Origin: Methylobacterium sp. 2A
GTDB lineage: Bacteria; Pseudomonadota; Alphaproteobacteria; Rhizobiales; Beijerinckiaceae
Length of the DNA: 61,244 bases
Reading direction: 5' to 3'
NCBI RefSeq assembly: GCF_009806555.1
Contig: NZ_VUOK01000035.1
Location: forward strand, 1-61,244
In this document: positions 26,812 through 35,669 of the stretch, piece by piece
How the letters are laid out: each line of letters begins with the position of its first letter
Position numbering within the stretch: the first letter of the stretch is position 1
The notes under the pieces: model-generated
Database searches by the model: none
Seen by the model: only the letters and a program-made list of their open reading frames with translations
What the model was told of the DNA's origin: nothing
Program-made: the position numbers and the translations under genes

Positions 26812-27134
26812 TCCGCCTGCCTCTTGTTGTCGAGTGCTGTTGCGGCGCCGGACCTTCTGGCCGGCGCACAGGCGCCGCCGCGAAGCGACCCCAGGCCAGC
26901 CGACAACGGAAGGCTGAAGGAGAAAGTTCCGCCGTCTGCCCCGGAATGCGACAAGCGGACGGCCACGATTTCGTGTTCCGTTAAGGTGACATGGAGAGCG
27001 CGGGTCCAAAATCCAGGCTCAGGCCGGTGGAAACGCCGCGCCGGCGCGGGGTGGCAGCCTCCGTCCCTGAAACGCCCCATGAAAAAACCCGGCCGCAGGG
27101 GCCGGGTTCATCGCCGTCAGACTGGACATGCCGC
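26812..27134. other. Intergenic region upstream of rpoH
   Basis: These 323 bases between carD and rpoH encode no family-like protein. They include the carD terminator (27082-27108) and should contain the rpoH promoter. Apart from the terminator and the rpoH ribosome site I could not assign a clear -35/-10 pair. A thermosensor-type leader could not be judged without folding. Confidence 0.45.
27082..27108 (-). terminator. Rho-independent terminator of carD
   Basis: A 9-bp perfect stem AACCCGGCC/GGCCGGGTT with a 5-base loop is followed on the minus strand by TTTT, giving a six-T run together with the stem end. It begins about 27 bases past the carD stop. Confidence 0.9.
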
Positions 27135-27734
27135 TCAGGCGGCTTCCTCCTGAAGATCGTCGCCGTCGCCCTCGGCATCCGTCTCGGGCTCCGCCTCGCT
27201 CTTGGCCCGGCGGGGCGATTTCGCGAGGCTCTGCTCGATGAGCTTCAGCGCTTCCGTCTCGGTGATGCGGTTCACCGAGGAGATCTCGCGCACGATCCGG
27301 TCGAGGGCCGCCTCGTAGAGCTGACGCTCGGAATAGGATTGCTCGGGCTGCGCCTCGGAGCGGTAGAGGTCGCGCACCACCTCGGTGACGGCCAGGAGGT
27401 CGCCCGAGTTGATCTTCGCCTCGTATTCCTGGGCCCGGCGCGACCACATGGTGCGCTTGATCCGGGCGCGGCCAGTCAGGAGGTCGAGGGCCTTCTTCAC
27501 CAGCTCCGGCTCGGCGAGCTTGCGCATGCCGACGCTGTTGGCCTTCGCGGTGGGTACGCGCAGGACCATCTTGTCCTTCTCGAACGAGACGACGAACAGC
27601 TCAAGCTTGTAGCCCGCAATCTCCTGCTCCTCGATCGCGGTGATGCGACCGACGCCGTGGGCCGGATACACGACAGCCTCGCCGGTCTTGAAACCTTGCC
27701 GGCCTGCGGTCGTCGTCTTCTTGGCTGTGGTCAT
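27135..27734 (-). CDS. carD: CarD-family transcription regulator
   Basis: A 199-residue protein that binds the RNA polymerase beta subunit and stabilises open complexes; CarD homologues affect rRNA and stress promoters. The RNAP-interaction domain is at about 14-75 (FKTGEAVVYPAHGVGRI, then VSFEKDKMVLRVP), followed by a helical DNA-binding domain (about 80-175: KRTMWSRRAQEYEAKINSGD). The last 30 residues are an acidic tail. GGAGG lies upstream of the ATG. It ends with its own terminator, so rpoH is transcribed separately. Confidence 0.94.
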   Translation of the reverse strand: MTTAKKTTTAGRQGFKTGEAVVYPAHGVGRITAIEEQEIAGYKLELFVVSFEKDKMVLRVPTAKANSVGMRKLAEPELVKKALDLLTGRARIKRTMWSRRAQEYEAKINSGDLLAVTEVVRDLYRSEAQPEQSYSERQLYEAALDRIVREISSVNRITETEALKLIEQSLAKSPRRAKSEAEPETDAEGDGDDLQEEAA

Positions 27735-28246
27735 GCGAGAAGGGCCTCCACTGGCGCGCAGCGTTCAACGCCGCACGAAACCGTGTTCTTCCGGGCGGGA
27801 CACCCGGTTTGCCTCGCCGCTTCCGTGGCCCGCGCGTCGTGCGAGGGCCCGGGAATTCCCCGGCGCAGCCGTGCAAAAGCCTGGACCTTCCGCCGAAGCA
27901 CCTTCGGCGGTCGATCGCGTACCACTCCTAACCCACGATGATCGAAGGTGTTTCAGCAGGAGGAAGCACGTCAGGCGCGAGCGACGGCAGGCAGATTGTC
28001 TACCACAATCCGGCGCGCAGAGCAAAGCATACTGAAAGACGTGCGCGCGCTCGTGCACGGCATCCATGCACAGCGTCACCGCGTTTTACACCCGTGCGGC
28101 CAGAGGGAAATGAGCCTGCCGCAGATCTGGCCTTCGCAGACTGCAGATCAGCCGCCCAGATCTCGACCTTCGACGACCCGGAACGATCCCTCGGTTCGGC
28201 CCATCCGGACGAGCCGTCGTCAAATCCTGTGGAGCGCCGTGCCCGC
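27735..28246. other. Gene-free stretch between fdxA and carD
   Basis: These 512 bases have no family-like protein in any frame. A hairpin with CCGCCGAAG/CTTCGGCGG arms lies at 27890-27910, without a T-run. The rest is of mixed composition with no recognised tRNA, small RNA or promoter. It is the longest unexplained gap in the conserved fdxA-carD-rpoH segment and could hold a long carD leader or a small RNA. Confidence 0.45.
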
Positions 28247-28585
28247 TCAGTCGCCCGAGCCGGGGTTCGGCGAGAAGTAGGCCTCAAGCTTACCGGACTT
28301 GCCGTCCCACTCCTTGGCGTCGGCCGGGGCTTCCTTCTTCTGCGTGATGTTGGGCCACGTCTTGGCGTAGTCGGCGTTGAGCTTCAGCCACGTGTCGAGG
28401 TTCGATTCGGTATCGGGCTTGATCGCCTCGGCCGGGCATTCCGGCTCGCAGACGCCGCAATCGATGCATTCGTCCGGGTGGATGACGAGCATGTTCTCGC
28501 CCTCGTAGAAGCAATCCACCGGACAGACTTCGACACAGTCCGTGTACTTGCACTTGATGCAATTGTCGGTGACGACATAGGTCAT
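28247..28585 (-). CDS. fdxA: Ferredoxin FdxA (seven-iron type)
   Basis: A 112-residue bacterial ferredoxin with one [3Fe-4S] and one [4Fe-4S] cluster. Nine Cys fall in the expected places: C9, C12, C17, C21 and C25 in the first half and C40, C43, C46 and C50 in [12 protein letters not shown]. The acidic C-terminal extension (about 60-112) is typical of alphaproteobacterial FdxA. It is a low-potential electron carrier; the partner is unknown. The order S4 protein-fdxA-carD is conserved in related genomes. Confidence 0.96.
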   Translation of the reverse strand: MTYVVTDNCIKCKYTDCVEVCPVDCFYEGENMLVIHPDECIDCGVCEPECPAEAIKPDTESNLDTWLKLNADYAKTWPNITQKKEAPADAKEWDGKSGKLEAYFSPNPGSGD

Positions 28586-28759
28586 CGGATGTCTTCGTCC
28601 TCAACCACGACTTGGCCCGGGCGGAGCCTCGGGACGGCCCGCACGCCCGGGTGGCACTGCGAGGGAATGCCGGTGCAGCCCGGCTCGGAGCCGGGCTTCG
28701 GAGGCAACGGCCTTAGACTCTGGCTCCCGGACTGACAAGCGCGCGGGCGCCGCATCCCG

Positions 28760-28776
28760 GCCGCTGTTTCAGCGGC
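28760..28776 (-). terminator. Hairpin after the S4-protein gene
   Basis: A 7-bp perfect stem GCCGCTG/CAGCGGC with a TTT loop (AAA on the minus strand) lies 16 bases past the S4 gene stop. There is no T-run, so it may act only as a weak terminator or as an mRNA end-stabilising stem. A second stem (AGCCCGGCTC/GGAGCCGGGCT) lies further on at about 28678-28698. Confidence 0.4.
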
Positions 28777-28791
28777 TGTGGCCCCGCCTCA

Positions 28792-29085
28792 TCACTCGGA
28801 ACGCTCCGGCGGGGCGGGATTGCCCGACAGGTCGTCGTAGAGCAGCCGCGCCTCCGGTGCCGGTCCCCGCCGCAGGCCGAGCCCGATCACCCGCACCGCC
28901 AGTGTGGCGTGGGGTGCGGCCACCGTCACCACATCGCCGATCGCGATGCCCTTGGCGGGGTTCTCGGCACGCAGCCCGTTCACCCGCACGAAACCGTCGG
29001 CGGCGAGCCGCGCCGCGAGGGAGCGGGTCCGCGCGAAGCGCGCGAACCACAGCCATTTGTCGAGGCGCTGCCGGTCCTCCCGCAT
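28792..29085 (-). CDS. S4-domain RNA-binding protein (HslR-like)
   Basis: A 97-residue protein consisting mainly of one S4 domain: RLDKWLWFARFARTRSLAARL (split after residue 20 of the quoted block), DGFVRVNGLRAENPAKGI and GDVVTV. E. coli Hsp15 (HslR) of this family binds 50S subunits carrying stalled nascent chains. It follows the helicase gene by 9 bases and probably shares its transcript, suggesting a joint RNA-related role. The name HslR is by family resemblance only. Confidence 0.9.
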   Translation of the reverse strand: MREDRQRLDKWLWFARFARTRSLAARLAADGFVRVNGLRAENPAKGIAIGDVVTVAAPHATLAVRVIGLGLRRGPAPEARLLYDDLSGNPAPPERSE

Positions 29086-29094
29086 GCGCGGGGG

Positions 29095-32000
29095 TCAGCG
29101 CTTCCCGCCGTCGCCGGCTTCGAGCTGCGCCTTGAGCGCCGCCAGCTTGGCGAAGGGCGAGTCCGGATCCGGCGCCCGCTCGCGCCGCGGCGGCCGCTGG
29201 TCGGGCCGCGGACCCGCATGGCGCTGCTCGGCATGCGGGTCGTTCCGGCGCTGGTCGTCCCGGCGCTCCGGACGACCGCCCTCGAAGCGGTCGCGGCGGG
29301 GGCCGCGGTCGCGCCCGGGCCGCGGGCCGCCCTCGCCGCCCTCGGCCCGGCGATGCTCCGGGCGGCCACCCTCGGGCCGGCCACCCTCCGGACGCGCCTG
29401 TCCCTGGTGCTGACCCTGCTGGCCGCCGTCGCGGCCGCGACCGGCGCCGCGCGGCCGGTTCTGCGGACGCTGATGGGCCGGGCGCTGATGGCGCTGGAGG
29501 TGCCAGACCTCGATCTGCGGGATCTCCCCGGCGGGCTCACCCTCGGCTGCGGCGGCCTCCGGGGCCGCCTCGGTCGTGGCGCTCGCCTCGACCGGTTCCA
29601 CCGCGACGGACGCGGTTTCCGGCGCTGCCTCCGCCGTTGTGTCCGTGGTGGTCTCGGGCTCGGCCGTGGACGCCGCCCCGGACGAAGCCTCAGCCGTACC
29701 GCGATCCTCGGCCGCAGCCTGTTCCACCGCCGGCTCAGGGGCCGTAACCGTTTCTGCGGGGCTCCCAGCCTCGGCGGTCACCGGCTCGGCGGTCACCGGC
29801 TCGGCGGGCGCGTCGCCGGCCGTCCCGTCCCCAGAGCCGGCCTCCACCTCGTGGGTCTCCGCGGCGGAAGCCTCCCCTGCGGAACCCTCCGCGGCCGGGG
29901 CCTCGTCGCCGGTGGGCTCGGTGGCATCCGCCTGCGCGGTGACCGCCGCATCGGAGGAGGCCTCCGCGGCCGCCGTCGCCGCCGGCTTCGTGGCGGCGGC
30001 CGGGACCAGCGGCACCGTGATGGCCGGCCCGGGGCGGGTCTCCGCGGTGTAACCCAGCGACTTCAGGATCGAGGCGAAATCCTCGCCCGAGCAGCCGACC
30101 AGCGAGGTCATGCCGACGGTGGCCACGAAGCCGTCGCCGTCGGCGGTGCCGTCCGGCGCGGCGCCCGGCGTGGTTCCGGGCCGGTAGGCGATGGCCGGGC
30201 GGATCAGGTCGGCGAGCCGCTCCAGGATGTCGACGCGCACGGCGCGCTCGCCGCTGACCCGGAAGCCGGCGGCCCGATAGAGGCCCTTGGCGATCTCGCG
30301 ATCGACCTTGATCGAGGTGCGGCCTGAGCCGGCCAGATGCGCGATCTCGTCGAGGCCGCGCTGGTCGAGGCCGCCGTTGCGCAGGGCCCAGAGCTGGGCC
30401 GCGAGCGTGCGCGGCGCCGGCTTCAGCAGGGCCGGAAGGAAGATGTGGTAGGCGCCGAACCGGACGCCGTGGCGGCGCAGGGCGCCGCGGCCATCCTGAT
30501 CGAGGCTGCGCATCTCGTGCGCCACCTTCGAGCGCTCCAGGACGCCCAACGCCTCGACCACCTGATAGCCGATCCCCTTGGCGAGGCCGGTGAGGTCGGC
30601 CGCGGTCTCGATCTCCATCAGCGGCCCGAGCAGCCGCACGATGTGGGCCTTCAGCCACGCGTCGAGGCGGGCCTCGACCTTCTCGCGATGCGCGCCGGTG
30701 AGGCTCTCGTCGGCCAGCAGACGGATCTGCGGGGCGAACAGCTTCTCGCCGGGCTGGAGCTTGGCGACGGGCGCCCCGGTCCAGCGGATCGTGCCGTCAT
30801 GCGAGAGCACGAGGGTCGAATCGGCGGTGGCGGCGAAGCGCTCGGCCCGCGACTCGATCTCCCCGGCGAGCGCCTTCTCGGCGGCGCTCCTCAGGGTCTT
30901 GGCCTCGTGGCCTTCGGCGCTGGCATCGGGAACGAACAGGAATCCGTGAAGGTGGCCGACATGCTGACCCTCGACGGTGACGTCACCGTCGGCGGTGATC
31001 TGGGCTTCGAGCATCGTGTTCTCTCTCAGGCGCCGCATCAGGACGCTGGTGCGCCGGTCGACGAAGCGGCTCGCGAGGCGTTCGTGCAGGGCGTCGGACA
31101 GTCTGTCCTCTACCCGACGCGTCTCGCCCTGCCAATGTTCTGGGTCGCGCAGCCAGTCGGGACGGTTCGCCACGAAGGTCCAGGTGCGGCCTTGCGCGAT
31201 CCGGCGCGACAGGGTGTCGATGTCGCCGTCGGTCCGGTCGATCATCGCGACCTGCTCGGCGAACCACGTGTCGGGGATGCGCCCGGCCATGCCCTTCATG
31301 AGGAATCGGTAGAGCTGGGCCACGAGGTCGGCATGCACCTGCGGGTGGACCTTGCGGTAGTCGGGCACGCCGCAGGTATCCCAGAGCCGCCGGACCGCGG
31401 CGGCGCTGCGCGCCATGTCGCGGATATCCTCTTCCTTCATGAGGATCTCGAGGGCCTGCTGGTCCTCGCCCATGGGGGCGCGGGTCAGGCCCGATTCGCG
31501 CGGGTGCTCGTCGAGGCTCGCCTGAAGGCCCTCCAGGCTGCCGAAGCTCAGATCCGGGTTGCGCCATTGCAGGATGCGCAGGGGATCGAAATCGTGGCTC
31601 TCCAGCCGCTCGACCAGCTCGGCCTCGAAGGGCGGGCAGCGGCCGGTGGAGCCGAAGGTGCCGTCCGAGAGGTGGCGCCCGGCGCGCCCCGCGATCTGGC
31701 CCATCTCGGCGGGGGTGAGCTTGCGGAAGCGGGTGCCGTCGTACTTCCAGTTGGCCGCGAACGCGACGTGATCGACATCGAGGTTGAGGCCCATCCCGAC
31801 CGCGTCGGTGGCGACGAGGTAATCGACGTCGCCCGCCTGGTACATCTCGACCTGGGCGTTGCGGGTCCGTGGCGACAGGGCGCCGAGCACCACCGCGGCG
31901 CCGCCGCGCTGGCGGCGGATCAGCTCGGCGATGGCGTAGACCTCCTCGGCCGAGAACGCGACGATCGCGGTGCGCCGGGGCAGGCGCGACAGCCGCTTCT

Positions 32001-32511
32001 CCCCCGCGAAGCTGAGCTGCGACAGGCGCGGCCGGGTCGTGGTGTGGACGTTCGGGATCAGGCTCTGGACCAGCGGCAGCATGGTCGAGGAGCCGATCAG
32101 CAGGGTCTCCTCCCGGCCGCGGACGTAGAGCAGGCGGTCGGTGAAGACGTGGCCGCGGTCCATATCGGCGGCGAGCTGGATCTCGTCGATGGCGACGAAG
32201 GCCACGTCGAGGTCCCGGGGCATCGCCTCGATGGTGCAGATCCAGTAGCGCGGCCGGTCCGGCTTGATCTTCTCCTCGCCGGTGACGAGCGCGACCTTCT
32301 CGGGCCCGACCTTGGCGACGACGCGCAGGTAGACCTCCCGGGCGAGCAGCCGCAGGGGCAGCCCGATCATGCCGGTCGGGTGCGCGAGCATCCGCTCGAT
32401 GGCGAGATGCGTCTTGCCGGTGTTGGTCGGCCCGAGGACCGCCGTGACGCCGCGGGCGCGGGCGTCGCGGGACAGCGAGCGGCTGGACGGGGGGCGGAGC
32501 AGCGCGTCGAT
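29095..32511 (-). CDS. SUV3-like superfamily II helicase with Arg/Gly-rich tail; start uncertain
   Basis: A roughly 1138-residue DEAD/H-related helicase. Walker A (GPTNTGKTH) lies upstream of the first ATG in frame (32391), so initiation must be earlier. The frame is open back to the TGA at 32593-32595 yet has no ATG, GTG or TTG. An AAGGA sequence (32522-32526, minus strand) lies 10 bases before an ATC at 32511-32509, taken here as the start. A frameshift or sequencing error is the alternative. Other motifs are AIDEIQLAAD (motif II), GSSTMLP, DAVGMGLNL and QIAGRAGRH (motif VI). After about residue 800 comes an Ala/Glu/Thr/Pro-rich stretch, then an Arg/Gly/Gln-rich RNA-binding-like segment, ending in the folded-looking DSPFAKLAALKAQLE. 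The S4 gene follows by 9 bases. The family acts in RNA turnover in mitochondria; the bacterial role is unclear. Confidence 0.82.
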   Translation of the reverse strand: MDALLRPPSSRSLSRDARARGVTAVLGPTNTGKTHLAIERMLAHPTGMIGLPLRLLAREVYLRVVAKVGPEKVALVTGEEKIKPDRPRYWICTIEAMPRDLDVAFVAIDEIQLAADMDRGHVFTDRLLYVRGREETLLIGSSTMLPLVQSLIPNVHTTTRPRLSQLSFAGEKRLSRLPRRTAIVAFSAEEVYAIAELIRRQRGGAAVVLGALSPRTRNAQVEMYQAGDVDYLVATDAVGMGLNLDVDHVAFAANWKYDGTRFRKLTPAEMGQIAGRAGRHLSDGTFGSTGRCPPFEAELVERLESHDFDPLRILQWRNPDLSFGSLEGLQASLDEHPRESGLTRAPMGEDQQALEILMKEEDIRDMARSAAAVRRLWDTCGVPDYRKVHPQVHADLVAQLYRFLMKGMAGRIPDTWFAEQVAMIDRTDGDIDTLSRRIAQGRTWTFVANRPDWLRDPEHWQGETRRVEDRLSDALHERLASRFVDRRTSVLMRRLRENTMLEAQITADGDVTVEGQHVGHLHGFLFVPDASAEGHEAKTLRSAAEKALAGEIESRAERFAATADSTLVLSHDGTIRWTGAPVAKLQPGEKLFAPQIRLLADESLTGAHREKVEARLDAWLKAHIVRLLGPLMEIETAADLTGLAKGIGYQVVEALGVLERSKVAHEMRSLDQDGRGALRRHGVRFGAYHIFLPALLKPAPRTLAAQLWALRNGGLDQRGLDEIAHLAGSGRTSIKVDREIAKGLYRAAGFRVSGERAVRVDILERLADLIRPAIAYRPGTTPGAAPDGTADGDGFVATVGMTSLVGCSGEDFASILKSLGYTAETRPGPAITVPLVPAAATKPAATAAAEASSDAAVTAQADATEPTGDEAPAAEGSAGEASAAETHEVEAGSGDGTAGDAPAEPVTAEPVTAEAGSPAETVTAPEPAVEQAAAEDRGTAEASSGAASTAEPETTTDTTAEAAPETASVAVEPVEASATTEAAPEAAAAEGEPAGEIPQIEVWHLQRHQRPAHQRPQNRPRGAGRGRDGGQQGQHQGQARPEGGRPEGGRPEHRRAEGGEGGPRPGRDRGPRRDRFEGGRPERRDDQRRNDPHAEQRHAGPRPDQRPPRRERAPDPDSPFAKLAALKAQLEAGDGGKR

Positions 32512-32592
32512 GGTCGGCGGTTCCTTCGAGGGGAAAGGCCGTCGCGGCGCCGTCGCGGCGCGGGCGGGGAGGGATGGTATCGGCCGGTCGCG

Positions 32593-32910
32593 TCAGGGAC
32601 GATAGGGCCGGATCGGTCGTCCCTCATATGGGATGCCGCCGCCGCCAGGTCCAACGGGTCCGACCTGCGGCGTGACGAGCGGGTAGACGTCGATCCGCGT
32701 GGTCGGCGCCCCCGGCTGGGGCGCGAGGTCGGCGCAGAGCGTGTCGGGCATCGCCACGAGGGGGCCGCGGCGGTGCTCGACGATCTCGGCGGACGAGAAG
32801 GCGTCCCCGCCGCAACTCGATTCCGCGGTGTCGGCGCTCAGCGGCTGAGCGGAGACCGGGCCGGTGAGCGCGGTGACGGCGAGGGCGATTCGGAGGATTG
32901 GCGGGCGCAT
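32593..32910 (-). CDS. Small exported hypothetical protein
   Basis: A 105-residue protein with a clear signal peptide (MRPPILRIALAVTALTGPVSA, cleavage after VSA; quoted here as its first 20 or so residues) and a mature part with two Cys (SSCGGDAF and DTLCADL), suggesting a periplasmic disulfide protein. The C-terminus is Gly/Pro-rich (PGGGGIPYEGRPIRPYRP). No family is recognised. The ATG at 32910 starts exactly at the signal peptide. Its stop codon is also the in-frame stop preceding the helicase frame, so the two genes share a reading frame separated only by that TGA. Confidence 0.68.
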   Translation of the reverse strand: MRPPILRIALAVTALTGPVSAQPLSADTAESSCGGDAFSSAEIVEHRRGPLVAMPDTLCADLAPQPGAPTTRIDVYPLVTPQVGPVGPGGGGIPYEGRPIRPYRP

Positions 32911-32939
32911 CCGCGCATTATCGCGCGGATCGTGAAGAT

Positions 32940-33566
32940 TCATGCCACCGCCTGCGGCAGGCCGAGATAGCCATGCACGGCGTGCAGGACGCGCCGTTCC
33001 AAGGCGCCGCCGTCGCGCTCGCCGCGCTCCCCCGCGGCGTCGACCATGCCCCGCACGAGGGCGAAGAGGTCGCCCGCCGCGGTCTCGGGCTCGGCCGGCA
33101 GTGCGGCACCGAGGCGCGCCAGCAGGGCCAGCAGGGCGGTCGTCAGGTCCCCGGCGACGGAGCCCAGCGTGTCGGCGAGCTGGAGCCGGCTCTCCTCGCG
33201 GTCGAGCAGCAGGGCGAGGCGCGGCCGCGCCATCTGGTGCGCGACGCAGGCCCGGACGATCCGGCGGAGCCCGTCCTCCGGCGTCGCGGCGGCCGGCGCG
33301 GCGCGCACGGCCGCGGTCAGCAGGGCGGTCTCCCGGGCCACCAGGGCGGCGGTCAGGGCCTCCTTGCCGGGAAAGTACTGGTAGACCGAGCCGATCGAGA
33401 CGCCCGCCCGCTCGGCGACGGCGTTGGTCGTGTAGCCGTCGAGGCCCCGCTCCTCCAGAACGCGAGCCGCACCTTCCAGGATCGTCCGCACGGTCTCGGC
33501 CGAGCGGGATTGTCCCGGACTTTTCCGGGGCTTGAGCGCCGGCCGGCGCGACCGTGCGGGGCTCAT
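32940..33566 (-). CDS. TetR-family transcriptional regulator
   Basis: A 208-residue repressor-type protein. The HTH lies at about 43-69 (TTNAVAERAGVSIGSVYQYF), followed by a helical ligand-binding domain. The ATG at 33566 (MSPARSRRPALKPRK) gives a basic N-terminal arm typical of the family. It is divergent from the darcynin gene 75 bases away, the probable target. The inducer is unknown. Confidence 0.92.
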   Translation of the reverse strand: MSPARSRRPALKPRKSPGQSRSAETVRTILEGAARVLEERGLDGYTTNAVAERAGVSIGSVYQYFPGKEALTAALVARETALLTAAVRAAPAAATPEDGLRRIVRACVAHQMARPRLALLLDREESRLQLADTLGSVAGDLTTALLALLARLGAALPAEPETAAGDLFALVRGMVDAAGERGERDGGALERRVLHAVHGYLGLPQAVA

Positions 33567-33641
33567 GAACGCGAGTTCGCCGCAGGCACGGTCGGGGGCA
33601 TCATCGCGGCGTTCCGACAGACTTCTGGAGCGCAGAACCCC

Positions 33642-33998
33642 ATGTCCGACAAGACCTTCGACCCCAAGCTCACCGTCTTCATGCTCGTGAAGACATCCCC
33701 CGAATGGCTCGCGATGTCGATCGACGATCGCTTCGCGCGGTTGCGCGGGGCTTTCGAGCCCATCCTGCGCCGGCACGCCGACGCCGTGCGGCTCCGCTTC
33801 TACGACGCCGAGTTCTACACCGCCCGGCTGACCGATCTCTGGGTTTGGGAGGCGGCCGACCACCATGCCTACGAGCTCGTCGTCGAGGCGCTGCGCGAGA
33901 CCGCGTTCTGGGACCGGTGGTTCTCGATCGTCGAGATCATCCCGGCGGTCGAGAACGCCTACGCGACCAATTACGGCCGGGCGCCGCTGGCCGCCTGA
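33642..33998 (+). CDS. Darcynin-family protein
   Basis: A 118-residue protein resembling the darcynin family: FMLVKTSPEWLAMSIDDRF, FYDAEFYTARLTDLWVWEA and FWDRWFSIVEIIPAVENAY. The family is small, of dimeric alpha/beta-barrel type, with no established function. The ATG at 33642 is the natural start. It is divergent from a TetR gene and probably repressed by it. Confidence 0.75.
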   Translation: MSDKTFDPKLTVFMLVKTSPEWLAMSIDDRFARLRGAFEPILRRHADAVRLRFYDAEFYTARLTDLWVWEAADHHAYELVVEALRETAFWDRWFSIVEIIPAVENAYATNYGRAPLAA

Positions 33999-34018
33999 GC
34001 GGTGAACGAGGGGGCGGC

Positions 34019-34309
34019 TCAGTCCACCCCTTCGACCAGCACCACCTCGCCGATTCCCGCCGGCCGGCGCTTGGCGATGGCGGCCTGGTATTCCGGCGAG
34101 AAATAATAGGCCCGCGCCGCCTCGTAGGATTCGAATTCCAGCACGACGTTGCGCGGCCGGGCCTCGCCCTCCAGCGCTTCGCTGCGGCCGCCGCGCACCA
34201 GCGGTGTGCAGCCGTACTTGCGCATGGCCTCGGAGGCCATGGCGGCGTAGTCCTTGTAGGCCTCCGGATCGGTGACCGTCATCCGGACGATGATGTAGCC
34301 CTTGGGCAT
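34019..34309 (-). CDS. DUF1330 family protein
   Basis: A 96-residue dimeric alpha/beta-barrel-type protein: MPKGYIIVRMTVTDPEAYKD, LVRGGRSEALEGEARPRNVV and FESYEAARAYYFSPEYQAA are family hallmarks. Function is unknown; members often sit near stress or aromatic-degradation genes. The start is the ATG at 34309; upstream in-frame residues are low-complexity. It ends 20 bases from the convergent darcynin gene, another barrel-fold protein. Confidence 0.88.
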   Translation of the reverse strand: MPKGYIIVRMTVTDPEAYKDYAAMASEAMRKYGCTPLVRGGRSEALEGEARPRNVVLEFESYEAARAYYFSPEYQAAIAKRRPAGIGEVVLVEGVD

Positions 34310-34382
34310 GTCTGGCCTCCCTGCGCGACCGCCGCGCAGGGCGGCAGTGCCGGGAAATCCGCCGCCCGTCAAAGCCGGCGCG

Positions 34383-35318
34383 CTACTCTCCGGACAGGTT
34401 CGCCTGGACCACGCTCGCGCCGCCGGCTTCGGCGGTCCCCGTCGTGCCCGCACTCCCGCCCTGGCTCCAGCGCGTCGCCTCGATGATGTTCGTGCCGATC
34501 GTGGTGAGCACCGAGATGCGCAGGGGAAGCAGCACCCGCGTCCCCTCGACGGGGGCGAGCCAGACCGACATCTCGCGGTTCTCCTCCATGAACTTCACCC
34601 CAGGCCGGTCGGGCCGGTGTCCGGCCACCGCCTGGTAGCGGGCGGTGCACACCAGAACCGGGCCGGCATAGCCGGGCTTCTGCACCGGCCGGGTCTCGGC
34701 ATAGCTGAGCACCACGTTGAAGCGGGTCGCGCCGTCGAAGACCGGCAGGGTCCGGTTGCAGTTCTCCGGGTCGAGCGGCTCGCCGCGCCCCTGCGTTGGC
34801 ATCAGCAGCGCGCTCACCGGGTCGAGGATGCCGCGCTTGTTGGCGGGGGTCACCGGAACCCGGTCCTGCATGTCGACGAGCGGCGGCGTAATCTCGGTCT
34901 GCACGACGTTTCCGTGGGCCAGCGCCATCCGCACCGCGATGCCGGAGCTCGCCGTGTGGGTCGCGATCGAGAAGGCGCCCGGCTGCGGTGCCGCCGCGAA
35001 GGTGCCGGAGGCCCGGGCCGAGCCCTTGCCGCCGGTGATCGCGCCGACGAGGCCGGTGAGCACCGCCGACACGTCCATGAGGTAGCGGTCGCGCTCGAAC
35101 GATCCGGCGAGCCGCGCGGTGCCGATCGGCAGGCCGGCGAGGTTGATGCTGTAATCGACCGCGACGGTCGCGGCGGCCGCCGCGCCCGGCCGCTTCGCCC
35201 GCGCCCGCGCCTCGGCCGGCCCCGTGAGGGTCGCGACCGCGAGGGCGCACACCGCGAGCCGTCCGACGGCGTGCGTCGCGCGTGGTCTGATCGTCCGATG
35301 GGCAGGCGTGGCGCTCAT
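34383..35318 (-). CDS. DUF3108 periplasmic protein
   Basis: A 311-residue protein with a signal peptide (about 1-38, hydrophobic GRLAVCALAVATLTGPAEA) and a DUF3108 domain: VDYSINLAGLPIGTARLAGS, YLMDVSAVLTGLVGAITGG, DPVSALLMP and SVWLAP. The family is predicted to be periplasmic or outer-membrane associated with a lipocalin-like beta structure; function is unknown. The ATG at 35318 (MSATPAHRT) is chosen to place the signal peptide correctly. It is divergent from rpmB, a neighbourhood common in Hyphomicrobiales. Confidence 0.86.
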   Translation of the reverse strand: MSATPAHRTIRPRATHAVGRLAVCALAVATLTGPAEARARAKRPGAAAAATVAVDYSINLAGLPIGTARLAGSFERDRYLMDVSAVLTGLVGAITGGKGSARASGTFAAAPQPGAFSIATHTASSGIAVRMALAHGNVVQTEITPPLVDMQDRVPVTPANKRGILDPVSALLMPTQGRGEPLDPENCNRTLPVFDGATRFNVVLSYAETRPVQKPGYAGPVLVCTARYQAVAGHRPDRPGVKFMEENREMSVWLAPVEGTRVLLPLRISVLTTIGTNIIEATRWSQGGSAGTTGTAEAGGASVVQANLSGE

Positions 35319-35515
35319 GATCCGGATCGCATCCCAGGACGAGCGGCTCAGGACCGGGTCCTGTCTCCGCCCTCTCGAACACACCCGCCCGGAGGCATCC
35401 TCGCGACGCCCGAAGCCGGGTGAGGCGCCTTCCTGCGGGTGGAAGAAGGCTATATCCCGGCATCGTGGTTAACAGACCGTTGGATCGCCGGAGCGGATGC
35501 GGTTCGGCGCATACC

Positions 35516-35545
35516 TTGACGCGGCGCCCCTCCGTCGCCTATAGG
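35516..35545 (+). promoter_or_regulatory. Sigma-70-type promoter of rpmB
   Basis: TTGACG at 35516-35521 and TATAGG at 35540-35545 are separated by 18 bases (17 to CTATAG). Transcription would begin near 35551, giving an untranslated leader of about 120 bases before rpmB. The rest of the 351-base DUF3108-rpmB gap contains no gene. Confidence 0.7.
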
Positions 35546-35669
35546 CTCGCGCCTTCAACAGGACTCCGCCGGACCTGGAACCGCAATGGGCGCCGCCCGC
35601 TGCGACGACGATCGCGCCGGCCGCGATCGGGTCTTCATCGAGCGGAACGAGACGGGATCTTAAGTCATC

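Noticed and set aside
33566..33577. GAAC-N4-GTTC as a TetR operator
   Set aside because: The arms are only 4 bp, the motif overlaps the TetR start codon, and it is expected by chance in this composition.
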